NCBI RefSeq assembly: GCF_001458415.1
Contig: NZ_CYSD01000021.1
Coordinates: forward strand, 62,001 to 126,000
Origin: Tritonibacter multivorans
GTDB taxonomy: Bacteria; Pseudomonadota; Alphaproteobacteria; Rhodobacterales; Rhodobacteraceae
DNA: 64,000 nt
Direction: 5' to 3'
Each line of letters begins with the position of its first letter. Position 1 is the first letter of the stretch. The translations under genes and the position numbers were made by a program. Below the pieces are notes generated by a model. It was not told the origin of the DNA. It saw only the letters and a list, made by a program, of their open reading frames with translations, and did not search any database. Shown piece by piece: positions 55,539-64,000 of the stretch.

Positions 55539-57983
55539 ATGAGCAAGATTCGAATTTTGGCCCTGACCAAATCGACCGGCGGGATCGCGTTTTACAACAA
55601 AATGCTGTTGTCGGCCTTGGACGCCGAGTTGTTCGAAAGCCACACCATCTGCTTTTCCGAAAACGCCGAAACCTATGCCGCTGGTCTGCGCGAGGCAGGG
55701 CTGAGTGCTGAAACCTGTGCAATGGACCGCTATCGGATTAATCCGGGTGGGGATCTGCGGGCGCTGCAACATGTCCGTCGTGTCGCAAAAGAGCGCCAAG
55801 CCGACATTCTGATCTGCCATGGCAGCAAAGCGGGCTTCATTGGGCGCGCGGTTGGGCTCTTGGACGGGATCCCGGCAATCTATCGTCAGGCCTCCATGCC
55901 GTTCCTGCGTCGTGTGCAGGGAAAGAAGGCCCCTTATTATTGGCTGCTCGAACATCTTGCCGGGCGACTGGGCGGCACGCTTGTCGCCATCACAGAACAC
56001 GCACGCCGCGAAACCCGCGACCGCAATGTGGTCAAGGACCGCGCCATTCGGGTGATCCGGACAGGCATAGACACGGACCGCTTCCGCCCAAATGGCCTAC
56101 GCCAAGAGGTCGCAGCGGAACTTGGGCTCGACCCGGCGCGCCCCATTGTGGGCTGGCTGGGTCGGTTTGAACCGCAAAAAGCGCCAATGGATTACGTCGA
56201 GGCCCTGCTGCAGGTCGCCCCGCGCCACCCGGATGCACAGTTTGTGATGGCCGGTGAAGGGCGCCTGCGTGGCGAGGTTGAGGCCCTGGCCACATCGGGC
56301 CAGCTACCCGCGAATGTGCAGTTGCTGCCCTGGCAAGCCGATCCCGCGCGCGCGTTTCAGGCCATGGATGTCTATGCGCTCAGCTCCCTATGGGAGGGGC
56401 TGCCGCTGACTCTGCTCGAGGCAATGGCCTGCGGCTGCGCTCCGGTTTCCACCACCGTGGACGGCTGCGCCGAAGCCATTGGCACCGACGGCGCCGGTAT
56501 TTTGGTCCCGCCCGCAGACCCCGCCGCAATGGCGGTCGCGCTGGACCGGATGCTTTCGGACGCTGATTTCCGCCAAAGCTGTTCGGACGCCGCCCGCGCA
56601 AGGGTGCTGCAACTGTTTGACCGCCGCCGCATGGTCGGCGAATGGGAAGCCCTGCTGCGCGAGAAAGCACGCCCTGATGCGCATGCCTTGCCGGTTGCCC
56701 CCAAACGCGCACTGCATCCGCTGCCGGAACAGCAGGCGCAGCCGATGAAGATCTGCATGGTGATTTCTTCCTACCACCCCGTGGTGGGCGGGGCCGAAAA
56801 ACAGCTGGCGCAGTTAGCGCGGCTGATGGCGGATCAGGGGCATCACCTGCGGATCATAACCCGTCGCTACCCCGGCCTTGCACCGTTCGAGGTGATCAAT
56901 GGCATCGAGGTCGAGCGGATTGCCTGCTCGGGCCCCAAACCCATAGGGGCTGCGCGCTTCCTGTTTGGCGCTGCCGCCGCCATCCGCCGCTTTGGCCCGG
57001 ATGTGATCCACTGCCATTCGACTTTCAGCCCAACCCTTGCCGGGCTTTTGGGGCGGATGATGACCGGACGCCCTCTGCTGGCCAAACCAATGTGCAGCGG
57101 CGAGGTCGCCTCGGTCTGCGGGAAGATGGGTGGCAGCATCCGGCAACGGGCCATGGCAACCTATGTCGATGGCTTTGCCGCGGTCAGCCGCGAGATCGAA
57201 ACAGAACTGCGCGCGCATGGCATCGCGCCGCAGAAGATCCTGCCCATTCCAAATGGTGTGGACACCCGGACGTTTTCTCCCTGCCCCAATGCTGCAGAAG
57301 ACAACGCAGCCAAAGCCGCACTGCGCCAAGAACTTGGTCTGCCAGCTGGCCCTTTGGTGCTTTTTGCCGGTCGGATCGCGCGGCAGAAGCGCCTGCCTTT
57401 GCTGCTCGAGGCCTGGCCGGACGTGCTGGCCGCCTGCCCCGAGGCGCGTTTGCTGATCGCAGGCGCTAACCGTCAGACTGCGGCAGGCCACAATGCAGGT
57501 AGCGGCGACGCCGACAGCGTGCCCGAAGCGCTTTTGACCCAGCCCGGCGTTATCCGGCTGGGACATGTGGATGACATGCCATCATACTTGCGGGCCGTTG
57601 ATGTTTTTGCCTTGCCCTCGGACCGCGAGGGGCTCTCTAATGCGCTGCTCGAGGCCTGCGCCTCGGGGCTTGCGGTGGTGGCTTCAGACGTTGGTGGCAC
57701 CGAAGATGTGATCGAGAACGGCATCAATGGGCGGCTCTTTGCTCCCGGAAATCGGGCTGCGCTGGCCCAAGCCTTGATCGATCTTGTGCAATCACCCGAA
57801 AGCTGCCGCCGGCTTGGCGCAGCCGCACGGCGCACCATGATCGCGCATTACGATATTCGCATCACCGCGCAACGGCTGCTGGCCGCTTACAGTGACCTGA
57901 AGCGACCGCCCACTCCGGAGCGGGGAACACGCGACCAGCATGCACCGCGCCACACACCGCAACATGACGGGGGAACACGCTGA
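55539..57983 (+). CDS. double GT4 glycosyltransferase fusion
   Basis: An 814-residue protein made of two GT-B enzymes. Domain 1 (about 1-385) has GGIAFYNKMLLSAL, GWLGRFEPQKAPMDYVEAL and the donor-site SLWEGLPLTLLEAMACGCAPVS. After a Pro-rich linker, domain 2 (403-814) starts MKICMVISSYHPVVGGAEKQLAQLARLM and has LFAGRIARQKRLPLLLEAW and SDREGLSNALLEACASGLAVVASDVGGTEDV. Each half has its own E-x7-E donor site, so both should be active on the exopolysaccharide repeat. The internal ATG (56745) lacks a ribosome site, supporting a true fusion. Stop overlaps the sulfotransferase start. Confidence 0.9.
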   Translation: MSKIRILALTKSTGGIAFYNKMLLSALDAELFESHTICFSENAETYAAGLREAGLSAETCAMDRYRINPGGDLRALQHVRRVAKERQADILICHGSKAGFIGRAVGLLDGIPAIYRQASMPFLRRVQGKKAPYYWLLEHLAGRLGGTLVAITEHARRETRDRNVVKDRAIRVIRTGIDTDRFRPNGLRQEVAAELGLDPARPIVGWLGRFEPQKAPMDYVEALLQVAPRHPDAQFVMAGEGRLRGEVEALATSGQLPANVQLLPWQADPARAFQAMDVYALSSLWEGLPLTLLEAMACGCAPVSTTVDGCAEAIGTDGAGILVPPADPAAMAVALDRMLSDADFRQSCSDAARARVLQLFDRRRMVGEWEALLREKARPDAHALPVAPKRALHPLPEQQAQPMKICMVISSYHPVVGGAEKQLAQLARLMADQGHHLRIITRRYPGLAPFEVINGIEVERIACSGPKPIGAARFLFGAAAAIRRFGPDVIHCHSTFSPTLAGLLGRMMTGRPLLAKPMCSGEVASVCGKMGGSIRQRAMATYVDGFAAVSREIETELRAHGIAPQKILPIPNGVDTRTFSPCPNAAEDNAAKAALRQELGLPAGPLVLFAGRIARQKRLPLLLEAWPDVLAACPEARLLIAGANRQTAAGHNAGSGDADSVPEALLTQPGVIRLGHVDDMPSYLRAVDVFALPSDREGLSNALLEACASGLAVVASDVGGTEDVIENGINGRLFAPGNRAALAQALIDLVQSPESCRRLGAAARRTMIAHYDIRITAQRLLAAYSDLKRPPTPERGTRDQHAPRHTPQHDGGTR

Positions 57984-59011
57984 TGCACGCCATGGACCAA
58001 ACATCCCCCCACCACCAACAGGAGCACAGAATGGACCATCGTACTGCTTCGTCTTCGGGCCCGATCTTTATCCTTGGATTGCAGCGCGGCGGGACCAATC
58101 AGCTCCTCAATATCCTGCGCTCGCACCCCGACACGATCTGGCCTGACGGGGAACTGCACGAGGTGCTGCGCCCCAAATGGGGCGGTCTGCGCGCGCCGGG
58201 ACCGTTTCTGCGCCAGACCATGTGGTATCTGCCGTTCTTGATGCGGCAGGGCGATGTCCTAAGCCCGCGCCGCCCGCCAAACGGCAACCAGCAGCCCCTG
58301 CCGCAGGGGTTGCGCCGCCGCATGGCGCGCAGGCTGGAACAGGAATGCGCCCGCAACGCCCGCGAGGTCGCCCGGTTCCGGGGCGCAATGGCCGAAGAAG
58401 GCTACGCGCCAACACGCGCGCCTGCCGAAGGGGAGACACCGCGTATGGTGGTCAAACTTGTGAACTATAATGTCGGCCTTGCGCAGGACCTTCTGCGGAT
58501 CTACCCCAATGCCCGGTTTGTTGGCATCATCCGCGAAGCCGAAGGGATCTGCGAAAGCATGATCTCGCGCGGGATGAGCCCCGACGTGGTGCTGCCGCTG
58601 TATCAATATGTGGCACGCGAGCTTTTGGCGCTGCGGTCTGCGGGTTTCCCGGTTCTTTTGCTGCGGTTCGAGGACATTATCGCCAATATCGCAGCCAGCA
58701 CACGCGCCGTCTACGATTGGTGCCATCTGGATGCGACGGCCGTGTCTGGCCTCTGCTTACAGGACAAGACCCGCGTCACAGACACCAAAGGCAATGTTGT
58801 CGGCATGCGCAAAGTGGACGCGTTTTATGACCTCGACAGCGCCGCAAAACACCTGCGCCGTGATGTAAACAGCGCCGCCAAAGCCCGGCTGCCTCAGTCC
58901 CTGCAACAAGAGATCGCCACACGATGCGGCCCTCTGATGCAGCAACTTGGGTATTCCAGCGACACCGCGCCCCCAGATGGCCCCGCGCCGTCTGGCATCC
59001 AACCGGCCTGA
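57983..59011 (+). CDS. sulfotransferase (PAPS-dependent), first copy
   Basis: A 342-residue protein with the 5'-phosphosulfate loop FILGLQRGGTNQLLNILRSHP (about residues 28-48) and the 3'-phosphate region FVGIIREAEGICESMISRGMS. It would move sulfate from PAPS to a sugar hydroxyl of the polymer or its lipid intermediate. The start is TGATG-coupled to the GT fusion; an ATG at 58031 with AGGAG is an alternative that begins closer to the domain. Followed by a strong terminator. Confidence 0.8.
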   Translation: MHAMDQTSPHHQQEHRMDHRTASSSGPIFILGLQRGGTNQLLNILRSHPDTIWPDGELHEVLRPKWGGLRAPGPFLRQTMWYLPFLMRQGDVLSPRRPPNGNQQPLPQGLRRRMARRLEQECARNAREVARFRGAMAEEGYAPTRAPAEGETPRMVVKLVNYNVGLAQDLLRIYPNARFVGIIREAEGICESMISRGMSPDVVLPLYQYVARELLALRSAGFPVLLLRFEDIIANIAASTRAVYDWCHLDATAVSGLCLQDKTRVTDTKGNVVGMRKVDAFYDLDSAAKHLRRDVNSAAKARLPQSLQQEIATRCGPLMQQLGYSSDTAPPDGPAPSGIQPA

Positions 59012-59090
59012 GGGGCAGGCCACAGGATTTAGATATGCCAAACGCCAATCCCACGCTAGCGGGGCTGGCTCTTACTTCCCGGACCTGAAA

Positions 59091-59129
59091 GGCCGCTTGC
59101 GTCTCCCTGGACGCCAGCGGCCTCTTTTT
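59091..59129 (+). terminator. intrinsic terminator after the first sulfotransferase
   Basis: GGCCGCT (59091-59097) and AGCGGCC (59116-59122) enclose GCGTC/GACGC; followed by TCTTTTTG. Confidence 0.9.
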
Positions 59130-59175
59130 GTTGAGAGTGTTGATGCAATAACTGCGATGGACAGCCCCCAAAGGT

Positions 59176-60666
59176 TTAGCTCACCCGCATGTCTCCTGTT
59201 AGCAGCAGGCTGGGAACAGGGGCTGTCTCGTCCTCTCCCTCCTCGGACATATCGCCCTCTTTGGGCGGCGGCAGTGTCGCCAGAACCACCCCGTCGGCTT
59301 CGATTGCCATCACCAACACGATCCACAGGAACCGCGGGTAGGCATCATGCAGAAATGCCATCCCGGTGAGATACCCCAAAAGACCCGCGCCAAAGGCCGC
59401 CATTTGCAGCGCCAAACGCCGATCGCCTGCCGCATGGGCAATCCTATTTGCACGCCACACCCCACGCGCCGCCGCCGCCAAAAATCCAAGGAAGAACATC
59501 AGACCAATCAGCCCCTGCTCCGTGAGCACCTCTAGATAAAGGGAATGGGTCGAACGTCCCTCACCCCGGAAAATCAGCCCCTTTTCCAGCGCAATATCCT
59601 GATAGAGCAAATTGAAGTTGCCCGCGCCCACCCCCATCCAAGGGTAGCTGCGAAAAATCTCGGCGGCGACAGTCCAGCTGGCAAGCCGCCCTTCGGTGCT
59701 TTTGTCGACCCCTTCCTCGCTCACCAGCGAACCAAGGGTTGCGAGACGTTCAAACGCCTCATCGCCGATGAAAAAGCTCGCCGCAATCACCACAAGGATC
59801 GAGGCCACAACAGCCCCCACCTTCTGTCCCCGGCTCAGCTGAGCAAACAGCACACACAGCCCGACACATAGCGAAAGAATCCCCCCACGCGATTGGGTTG
59901 CCAGCAATCCAAAGAACAGCAGCGCACAGGTCAGCCCCCAAAGCGTCACCCCCCGCGTGTTGCGCGCCTCCAACAGCTGCGCCAATGCCAGCGGGATGCA
60001 GAACACCACCACAACGGCAAAGAAATTCTCGTCCTCAATCGGCCCGGCAAAACGGCCATTGTATTCGCCAAACCGGGCAAACAGCCAGAACGCCCCCGGC
60101 AGATCGACGCCCAGCACCTGTATCAGCCCCAGCCCGCAAATGAAGGCAACCGTCAACGCGGCTGACGCCACAACCACCTGAAATCCGTTTCGATAATTCA
60201 GAAAAGCCAGCGCAAGCAGTGCGACAATGGCATCTTTTAAGAAATCCGAGCAATCCTTGAGCGTTTTGCTCCAGTCATCCGCCGCATAGGTGGCCCCAAA
60301 CAGCTTCAATCCCAAAAGCCCGCAGAAAAACCAAAGGCTCAGCCAGCCAACATAGGGGCGATCTCCCCAAAACATCAGCCGCACAATCAGCAGGGCCATC
60401 ATCCCCGGCGCCGCCAGCTTGGCCACCGAAGGCGCGCCGAACCCAAGGATCAGATTGGACGACAGATTCGATACCGTCATCACAATCAGCAACGACAAAG
60501 CCACCAACGGATAGCGCAGCGTGAGCGCACAGAGGCCACCAAACAGCACCAGTGCCAGTAGTTTATCAAGCGACGAATCCCCAATCGCCAACGCAGCCCC
60601 GGCGGCCAATACGCCCAGCCCAAGGAGCATGAACCTTTCCCGCATCTGTTCAGTGCTTCCAAACAC
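59176..60666 (-). CDS. O-antigen ligase/polymerase-type membrane protein (Wzy_C)
   Basis: A 496-residue protein with about 12 helices and a large central loop; the Wzy_C pattern is seen around 290-375 (TQSRGGILSLCVGLCVLF; EGRLASWTVAAEIFRSYPWMGVGAGNF; STHSLYLEVLTEQGLIGL). It polymerises or ligates repeat units at the periplasmic face. The GTG at 60666 has GGGAG at good spacing; ATG 60645 is an alternative. It is coupled to the upstream sulfotransferase gene (11 bases). The last 35 residues are an acidic cytoplasmic tail. Confidence 0.88.
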   Translation of the reverse strand: MFGSTEQMRERFMLLGLGVLAAGAALAIGDSSLDKLLALVLFGGLCALTLRYPLVALSLLIVMTVSNLSSNLILGFGAPSVAKLAAPGMMALLIVRLMFWGDRPYVGWLSLWFFCGLLGLKLFGATYAADDWSKTLKDCSDFLKDAIVALLALAFLNYRNGFQVVVASAALTVAFICGLGLIQVLGVDLPGAFWLFARFGEYNGRFAGPIEDENFFAVVVVFCIPLALAQLLEARNTRGVTLWGLTCALLFFGLLATQSRGGILSLCVGLCVLFAQLSRGQKVGAVVASILVVIAASFFIGDEAFERLATLGSLVSEEGVDKSTEGRLASWTVAAEIFRSYPWMGVGAGNFNLLYQDIALEKGLIFRGEGRSTHSLYLEVLTEQGLIGLMFFLGFLAAAARGVWRANRIAHAAGDRRLALQMAAFGAGLLGYLTGMAFLHDAYPRFLWIVLVMAIEADGVVLATLPPPKEGDMSEEGEDETAPVPSLLLTGDMRVS

Positions 60667-60677
60667 GACGGCGCTCC

Positions 60678-61673
60678 CTACTGCGGCGACCGGCGCTTTT
60701 GCAGCCGATTGCCAATAGTGATGCGCAGACCGTTGATCATGCCCTTGCGCCGCATTTTATGAAGGATCGATCGCAGACCGTCCGCCCCCGTCAGCATCTT
60801 GCGCGCAAGCGGGCTCATCGGGCGGTAGCGCCGCGCCAGCTCGGCCTTGTAGGGCGTGTCGTGATCCGTGATCCAAGGAAAGGTGATTTCTTCAATCCGG
60901 CGCTGCAACGTCGGCGGCATTGTCTGCCGGTATTTTTGAATGTTCTTCGCATCGATAAAGCGTTTACCCCGCGCCCCGCCGATGTTTTCAGATGGCACGC
61001 TGAGCGTCGTCATCTCTGCCTCGAAGGCGCGATCAATAAACGTTGAAACCCGGCGCAGTTCAGTTTCGGGATCCGCAACCAGCTGTTCATAGAACACACG
61101 CAAATAATCGCGGCCGAGCGCCTTTGCCCCCTGCTCTGCCGCGGCCATGTCTCGGGCCCATTTTACCGCCGTGCGCAAAGGGTTATGCCCCCAGGCCGCC
61201 TTGGCGCTCAGGGCGACATCCCGCGGATCGCGCACAATGTGGACGAACCGTGCGGCCGGAAAAATCCGCTTCAGAAGGTCCATTTCCAAAACGTAAGACG
61301 GCGTCTTGTCGCCCCAGATTGGCCCCTCGCCCGCCGCTGCATCCTCGCCGTAAAACCGCAAGATCACCTCGAACGCATCGCTCCAATTGCGCGCCTGTTC
61401 GAGGTGCTGAAAATCCCGTCGCGTCATCACCGGACGGCCCTGGCTTTGGCAGTAAATCTGAAACGGCAGTTGATCGAAATCGATAAAAAGTGCGTCCAGA
61501 TCTGCCTCAAAATGCTCCGGCTGACCGCCGTGTTTCTGAAAGAGATAAGGGATAAAATGAGATTCCGGATCACAGAGATTGACCAGCGAATTTCGGTTCA
61601 ACAAACTGCGCAACAGTTTGGTGCCGCTGCGGGGACTCCCCACGAGGAACAAAGGTCCAGAAAAAACGTGCAT
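60678..61673 (-). CDS. sulfotransferase (PAPS-dependent), second copy
   Basis: A 331-residue protein with PAPS loop FLVGSPRSGTKLLRSLLNRN (about residues 8-27), RFVHIVRDPRDVALSAKAAWGHNP (3'-phosphate binding) and the usual Sulfotransfer_3 helical remainder. It probably decorates the same polymer as the first copy but on another position. ATG 61673 is preferred because the PAPS loop follows at the normal distance; the longer in-frame start at 61730 adds a Cys-rich stretch. It heads a two-gene minus-strand unit with the polymerase. Confidence 0.88.
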   Translation of the reverse strand: MHVFSGPLFLVGSPRSGTKLLRSLLNRNSLVNLCDPESHFIPYLFQKHGGQPEHFEADLDALFIDFDQLPFQIYCQSQGRPVMTRRDFQHLEQARNWSDAFEVILRFYGEDAAAGEGPIWGDKTPSYVLEMDLLKRIFPAARFVHIVRDPRDVALSAKAAWGHNPLRTAVKWARDMAAAEQGAKALGRDYLRVFYEQLVADPETELRRVSTFIDRAFEAEMTTLSVPSENIGGARGKRFIDAKNIQKYRQTMPPTLQRRIEEITFPWITDHDTPYKAELARRYRPMSPLARKMLTGADGLRSILHKMRRKGMINGLRITIGNRLQKRRSPQ

Positions 61674-61879
61674 AACGACTGTGCACCCACAAAACAGGCC
61701 CGACACTTCGGGCGTACCACTTAAAAACACTGCCTCCAGTCTAGGCGACAGTTTTTCAAAATGTAAAGTTCCATCCGAAAAAATCTGAGTTCTGCGGCTG
61801 CCTTATTGCCGGATCGGGAATCCGGTGCTACGCTCGATTGTGTTGTGTTTTCGAGTGTTATGTGTTTAGGAGCTGAGCT

Positions 61880-63112
61880 TTGGACCAGCCAATTCGTTTT
61901 TCGTGGAAATTCGTTCGCATCACCCTAGCCGTCGCCATGTGCGTGTTTCCGGTGCTTGCATTTTACGTCCTTTCCAAAGCGCCCAATTTCGAGGCGCGAT
62001 CGCTTATCCTCTTCCAACTTGGGCGAGAATTCATTTACGTCCCCGATGCCGAAGGCTCGGGGGTCAAGGCGCCGAACCCCGGTGACTTTCAGGGCGTTGT
62101 AAACGCGGAAATGCTGCTTCTCGACAATCCGGAGCTGAACCGCGAAGCGCTGGAAAAGGTCGGAATTCAAAGGGTTTTCCCCGGACTTCCCGAGGATGAG
62201 AATGCGATTCGTCAGGCCGTTTTGTGGTTTCAGGCTGCAACGCGGGTGGAATTGATCACCGGATCTTATGTGGTCAAAGTGGCCGTCCGCCACGAAGACC
62301 CCGAGATCGCGGCAGAACTGACCAATACCCTGACCAATGCCTTTCTGGAACGCCGCCGCCGCCTTCACGCCACCCGTGAAAGCGCCAATTTGCGTGTCCG
62401 CCTGCAAGCGGCCACAACGCAGGAAGGCGAAATCACCCGACAGCTTTCTGTGCTGCTGGGCGGTCTTGATCCACAGTTTGTGGCGACAGACCTCGATAAA
62501 ACCTCTGAAGATCAGGCCAATCTTGCGCGTCTTCTGCGGGATTCCCGCACCAAGCTCGCCGCGCTCGAGGCCCGTCGCCAACTCTACCAGAAACGGTTTG
62601 GAACGGGCGATCAGATGCTGGAAACTGAAATCGAGATCCGCGAAGAACTGGCCCGTGTGGATTACATCGAACGCGCCATGGTCGCAAACCGCAGCAAGAT
62701 GGAGCATCTGTCCAAACTGATGCCGGCAATGCGCCCTCTGATCGAACTGCGGGACCAACAGGCCGAACGCATTGCGGGGCTGCAACTGCGTCTGCGCGAC
62801 AGCGAAGCACTGAGCCAGGGCACCTCGGAGGGCAATGTGCGCGTGATCGAAGCCGCGGTTGCACCGCTGCGGTCCACCTCTGCGCCGCGGCGGGTTCAAT
62901 TGGCGATTGTCATGGTTGTTTCACTGCTGGCTGGCTTGTCCGTTGCGGGGTTCAATGCGCTGATCACGCACAAGGAAACCACCCCGCGCACGCCCGGCCC
63001 GCAGACGCGCAGCCGCGAAGGGGCTCCGTCATCGCCAGCCGGTCGCAGCAAAGTGCCCTCGGAACGGGTGAACCTGATGCGCCACCGCGCGGTCGGCCAG
63101 GACCGAAGCTAA
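61880..63112 (+). CDS. chain-length determinant-type protein (Wzz)
   Basis: A 410-residue inner-membrane protein: an N-terminal helix (about 12-33), a long periplasmic part with coiled coil (about 160-300), a second helix (about 333-356, LAIVMVVSLLAGLSVAGFNAL) and a cytoplasmic Pro/Arg-rich tail. No tyrosine kinase domain is attached. TTG start at 61880 with AGGAG seven bases upstream; no ATG is available nearby. It controls polymer length together with the polymerase at 59176. It is divergent from the second sulfotransferase. Confidence 0.82.
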   Translation: MDQPIRFSWKFVRITLAVAMCVFPVLAFYVLSKAPNFEARSLILFQLGREFIYVPDAEGSGVKAPNPGDFQGVVNAEMLLLDNPELNREALEKVGIQRVFPGLPEDENAIRQAVLWFQAATRVELITGSYVVKVAVRHEDPEIAAELTNTLTNAFLERRRRLHATRESANLRVRLQAATTQEGEITRQLSVLLGGLDPQFVATDLDKTSEDQANLARLLRDSRTKLAALEARRQLYQKRFGTGDQMLETEIEIREELARVDYIERAMVANRSKMEHLSKLMPAMRPLIELRDQQAERIAGLQLRLRDSEALSQGTSEGNVRVIEAAVAPLRSTSAPRRVQLAIVMVVSLLAGLSVAGFNALITHKETTPRTPGPQTRSREGAPSSPAGRSKVPSERVNLMRHRAVGQDRS

Positions 63113-63211
63113 CAGCCATTCGCCGCTCTGGTTCACGTGAAGCAGTCCCGCCGCTGACACACAGGCGCGGGACTGCAGGCGGAAAGAGCCCCCAGCGAGG
63201 AGGATCCCAAG

Positions 63212-64000
63212 ATGAATACCCCTTCACCGGCAGCGCCTCTGCGGCTTGCCTATGTGATTGATACTTTGGTCACCGGCGGCGCGGAACGGCTTGTGGTGAC
63301 TTTTGCCAAAGCGGTGGAAGACCGCGCCGACATTCAGTTGACGGTCATTGTTCTGAACGGCCAAAAGACCCCATTTATGGAAGAGATTCAGGCAACCCGC
63401 ACCGAGGTTGTCTGCCTTCCCGGCAAAAGCCTCATTGATCCGCGCCGGTTCTTGCGCGTGGTGGCAGCGCTGCGACGGCGGCGGATCGAATTTGTCCATG
63501 CGCATCTGATTACATCCACGGTTGTGGCAGGGTTCGCCGCGCGCCTGTTGGGCATTCCGTTTGCCACGACAATCCACAATGTCAAAGCCAGCACCGCCCG
63601 TGTCAGCCGCGTGCGCGGCACCCTATACCGCGCGGTGCTTGCCCTGCCCGGCATTACCCGCATTGCGGTTGGTCAAGCCGTGGCGGATGCGGCCCAAGCC
63701 GATACGGGCAACCGCCCCTGTCTTGTCGTCCCCAATGCGGTGGCGCCAGAAGCGGCGCTGACGGATGCCCAGCGCGTGACCGCACGAGCCGCCCTGCGTG
63801 CAGAGCTTGGCTTTGACCAGCCCGGCGCACAGATGGTGCTCGCTGTGGGGGCGGTGATCGGGCAGAAGGCCTATGACGACATGCTAACGGCGTTTGCCAA
63901 AGTGGCCGCAGAAGCCCCCCAAGCGCGCCTGATGATCGCGGGCAAAGCACCGGAGCCAAATCGCCTTGCCGCATTGGAACAGCAGATCACCGAACTTGGC
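63212..64000 (+). CDS. GT4 glycosyltransferase, 5' part
   Basis: The first 263 residues of a GT-B enzyme running off the right edge. Start ATG 63212 has GAGGAGGAT eleven bases upstream. N-terminal donor/acceptor pattern YVIDTLVTGGAERLVVTFAKAV, HAHLITSTVVAGFAARLLG, and LAVGAVIGQKAYDDMLTAFAKV at the visible end (the nucleotide-sugar side). It follows wzz and is probably part of the same plus-strand operon. Confidence 0.88.
   Translation, partial: MNTPSPAAPLRLAYVIDTLVTGGAERLVVTFAKAVEDRADIQLTVIVLNGQKTPFMEEIQATRTEVVCLPGKSLIDPRRFLRVVAALRRRRIEFVHAHLITSTVVAGFAARLLGIPFATTIHNVKASTARVSRVRGTLYRAVLALPGITRIAVGQAVADAAQADTGNRPCLVVPNAVAPEAALTDAQRVTARAALRAELGFDQPGAQMVLAVGAVIGQKAYDDMLTAFAKVAAEAPQARLMIAGKAPEPNRLAALEQQITELG

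Noticed and set aside
52651-55542. Over 960-codon plus-strand frame opposite the lyase
   Set aside because: Antisense of a clear beta-helix lyase; the frame only reflects high GC.

Overview
The window looks like chromosome from a marine alphaproteobacterium of the Rhodobacterales (roseobacter group). This rests on high GC, tightly overlapping ATGA/TGATG operons, a complete Entner-Doudoroff set, TRAP and ABC sugar transporters, CtrA-like TTAA-N7-TTAAC sites and the general look of the proteins. The genus is not determined. I saw no rRNA, tRNA, CRISPR array, prophage or insertion sequence.

Layout. 1-5251: urease operon ureA(partial)-x-ureB-lprI-like-ureC-DUF1127-ureE-ureF-ureG, with two small exported proteins and a DUF1127 gene embedded in it. 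5671-11294: pgi-zwf-edd-eda, glucose-6-phosphate to pyruvate plus glyceraldehyde-3-phosphate, without pgl, and with a perfect LacI-type palindrome upstream of pgi. 11431-15389: an AraC regulator and a Tat-exported molybdenum hydroxylase (IorAB type). 15440-20414: frcKACB, a fructose-type ABC importer and kinase, with the divergent ROK regulator frcR. 20523-23509: a TauE/SafE anion exporter, a dihaem cytochrome c peroxidase, a Sel1-repeat protein and a Dabb-domain protein.

23600-31370 is the most interesting metabolic block. A flavin reductase, an aldo-keto reductase and a two-component flavin monooxygenase are in the order and combination of the smoA/smoB/smoC genes of oxidative sulfoquinovose desulfurization. 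They are followed by a TRAP transporter instead of the ABC importer of the described pathway. Divergent from them are a GntR/UTRA regulator and a Gfo/Idh/MocA protein that could be an NAD-dependent sulfoquinovosidase. The expected products, glucose and sulfite, would fit glk (32611-33576), the ED genes and the TauE-type exporter, all in this window.

31540-41381: a small membrane protein, a methyltransferase, glk, a 2H-phosphoesterase-like protein, and a LacI-regulated ABC importer with a cytoplasmic GH43 beta-xylosidase. 41632-47941: a chemoreceptor, two tandem LysM-plus-solute-binding proteins and a single-pass membrane protein with CtrA-like upstream sites.

48243-64000: an exopolysaccharide region. 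It has a flippase, a Wzy-type polymerase/ligase, a Wzz-type chain-length protein, a double GT4 fusion, a further GT4, two sulfotransferases (suggesting a sulfated polymer) and a large repeat-bearing polysaccharide lyase. At its left end is a separate three-gene module: a PqqD-like/HprK-like fusion kinase, a nucleotidyltransferase and a small protein with a very basic tail. It looks like an uncharacterised peptide- or polymer-modifying system.
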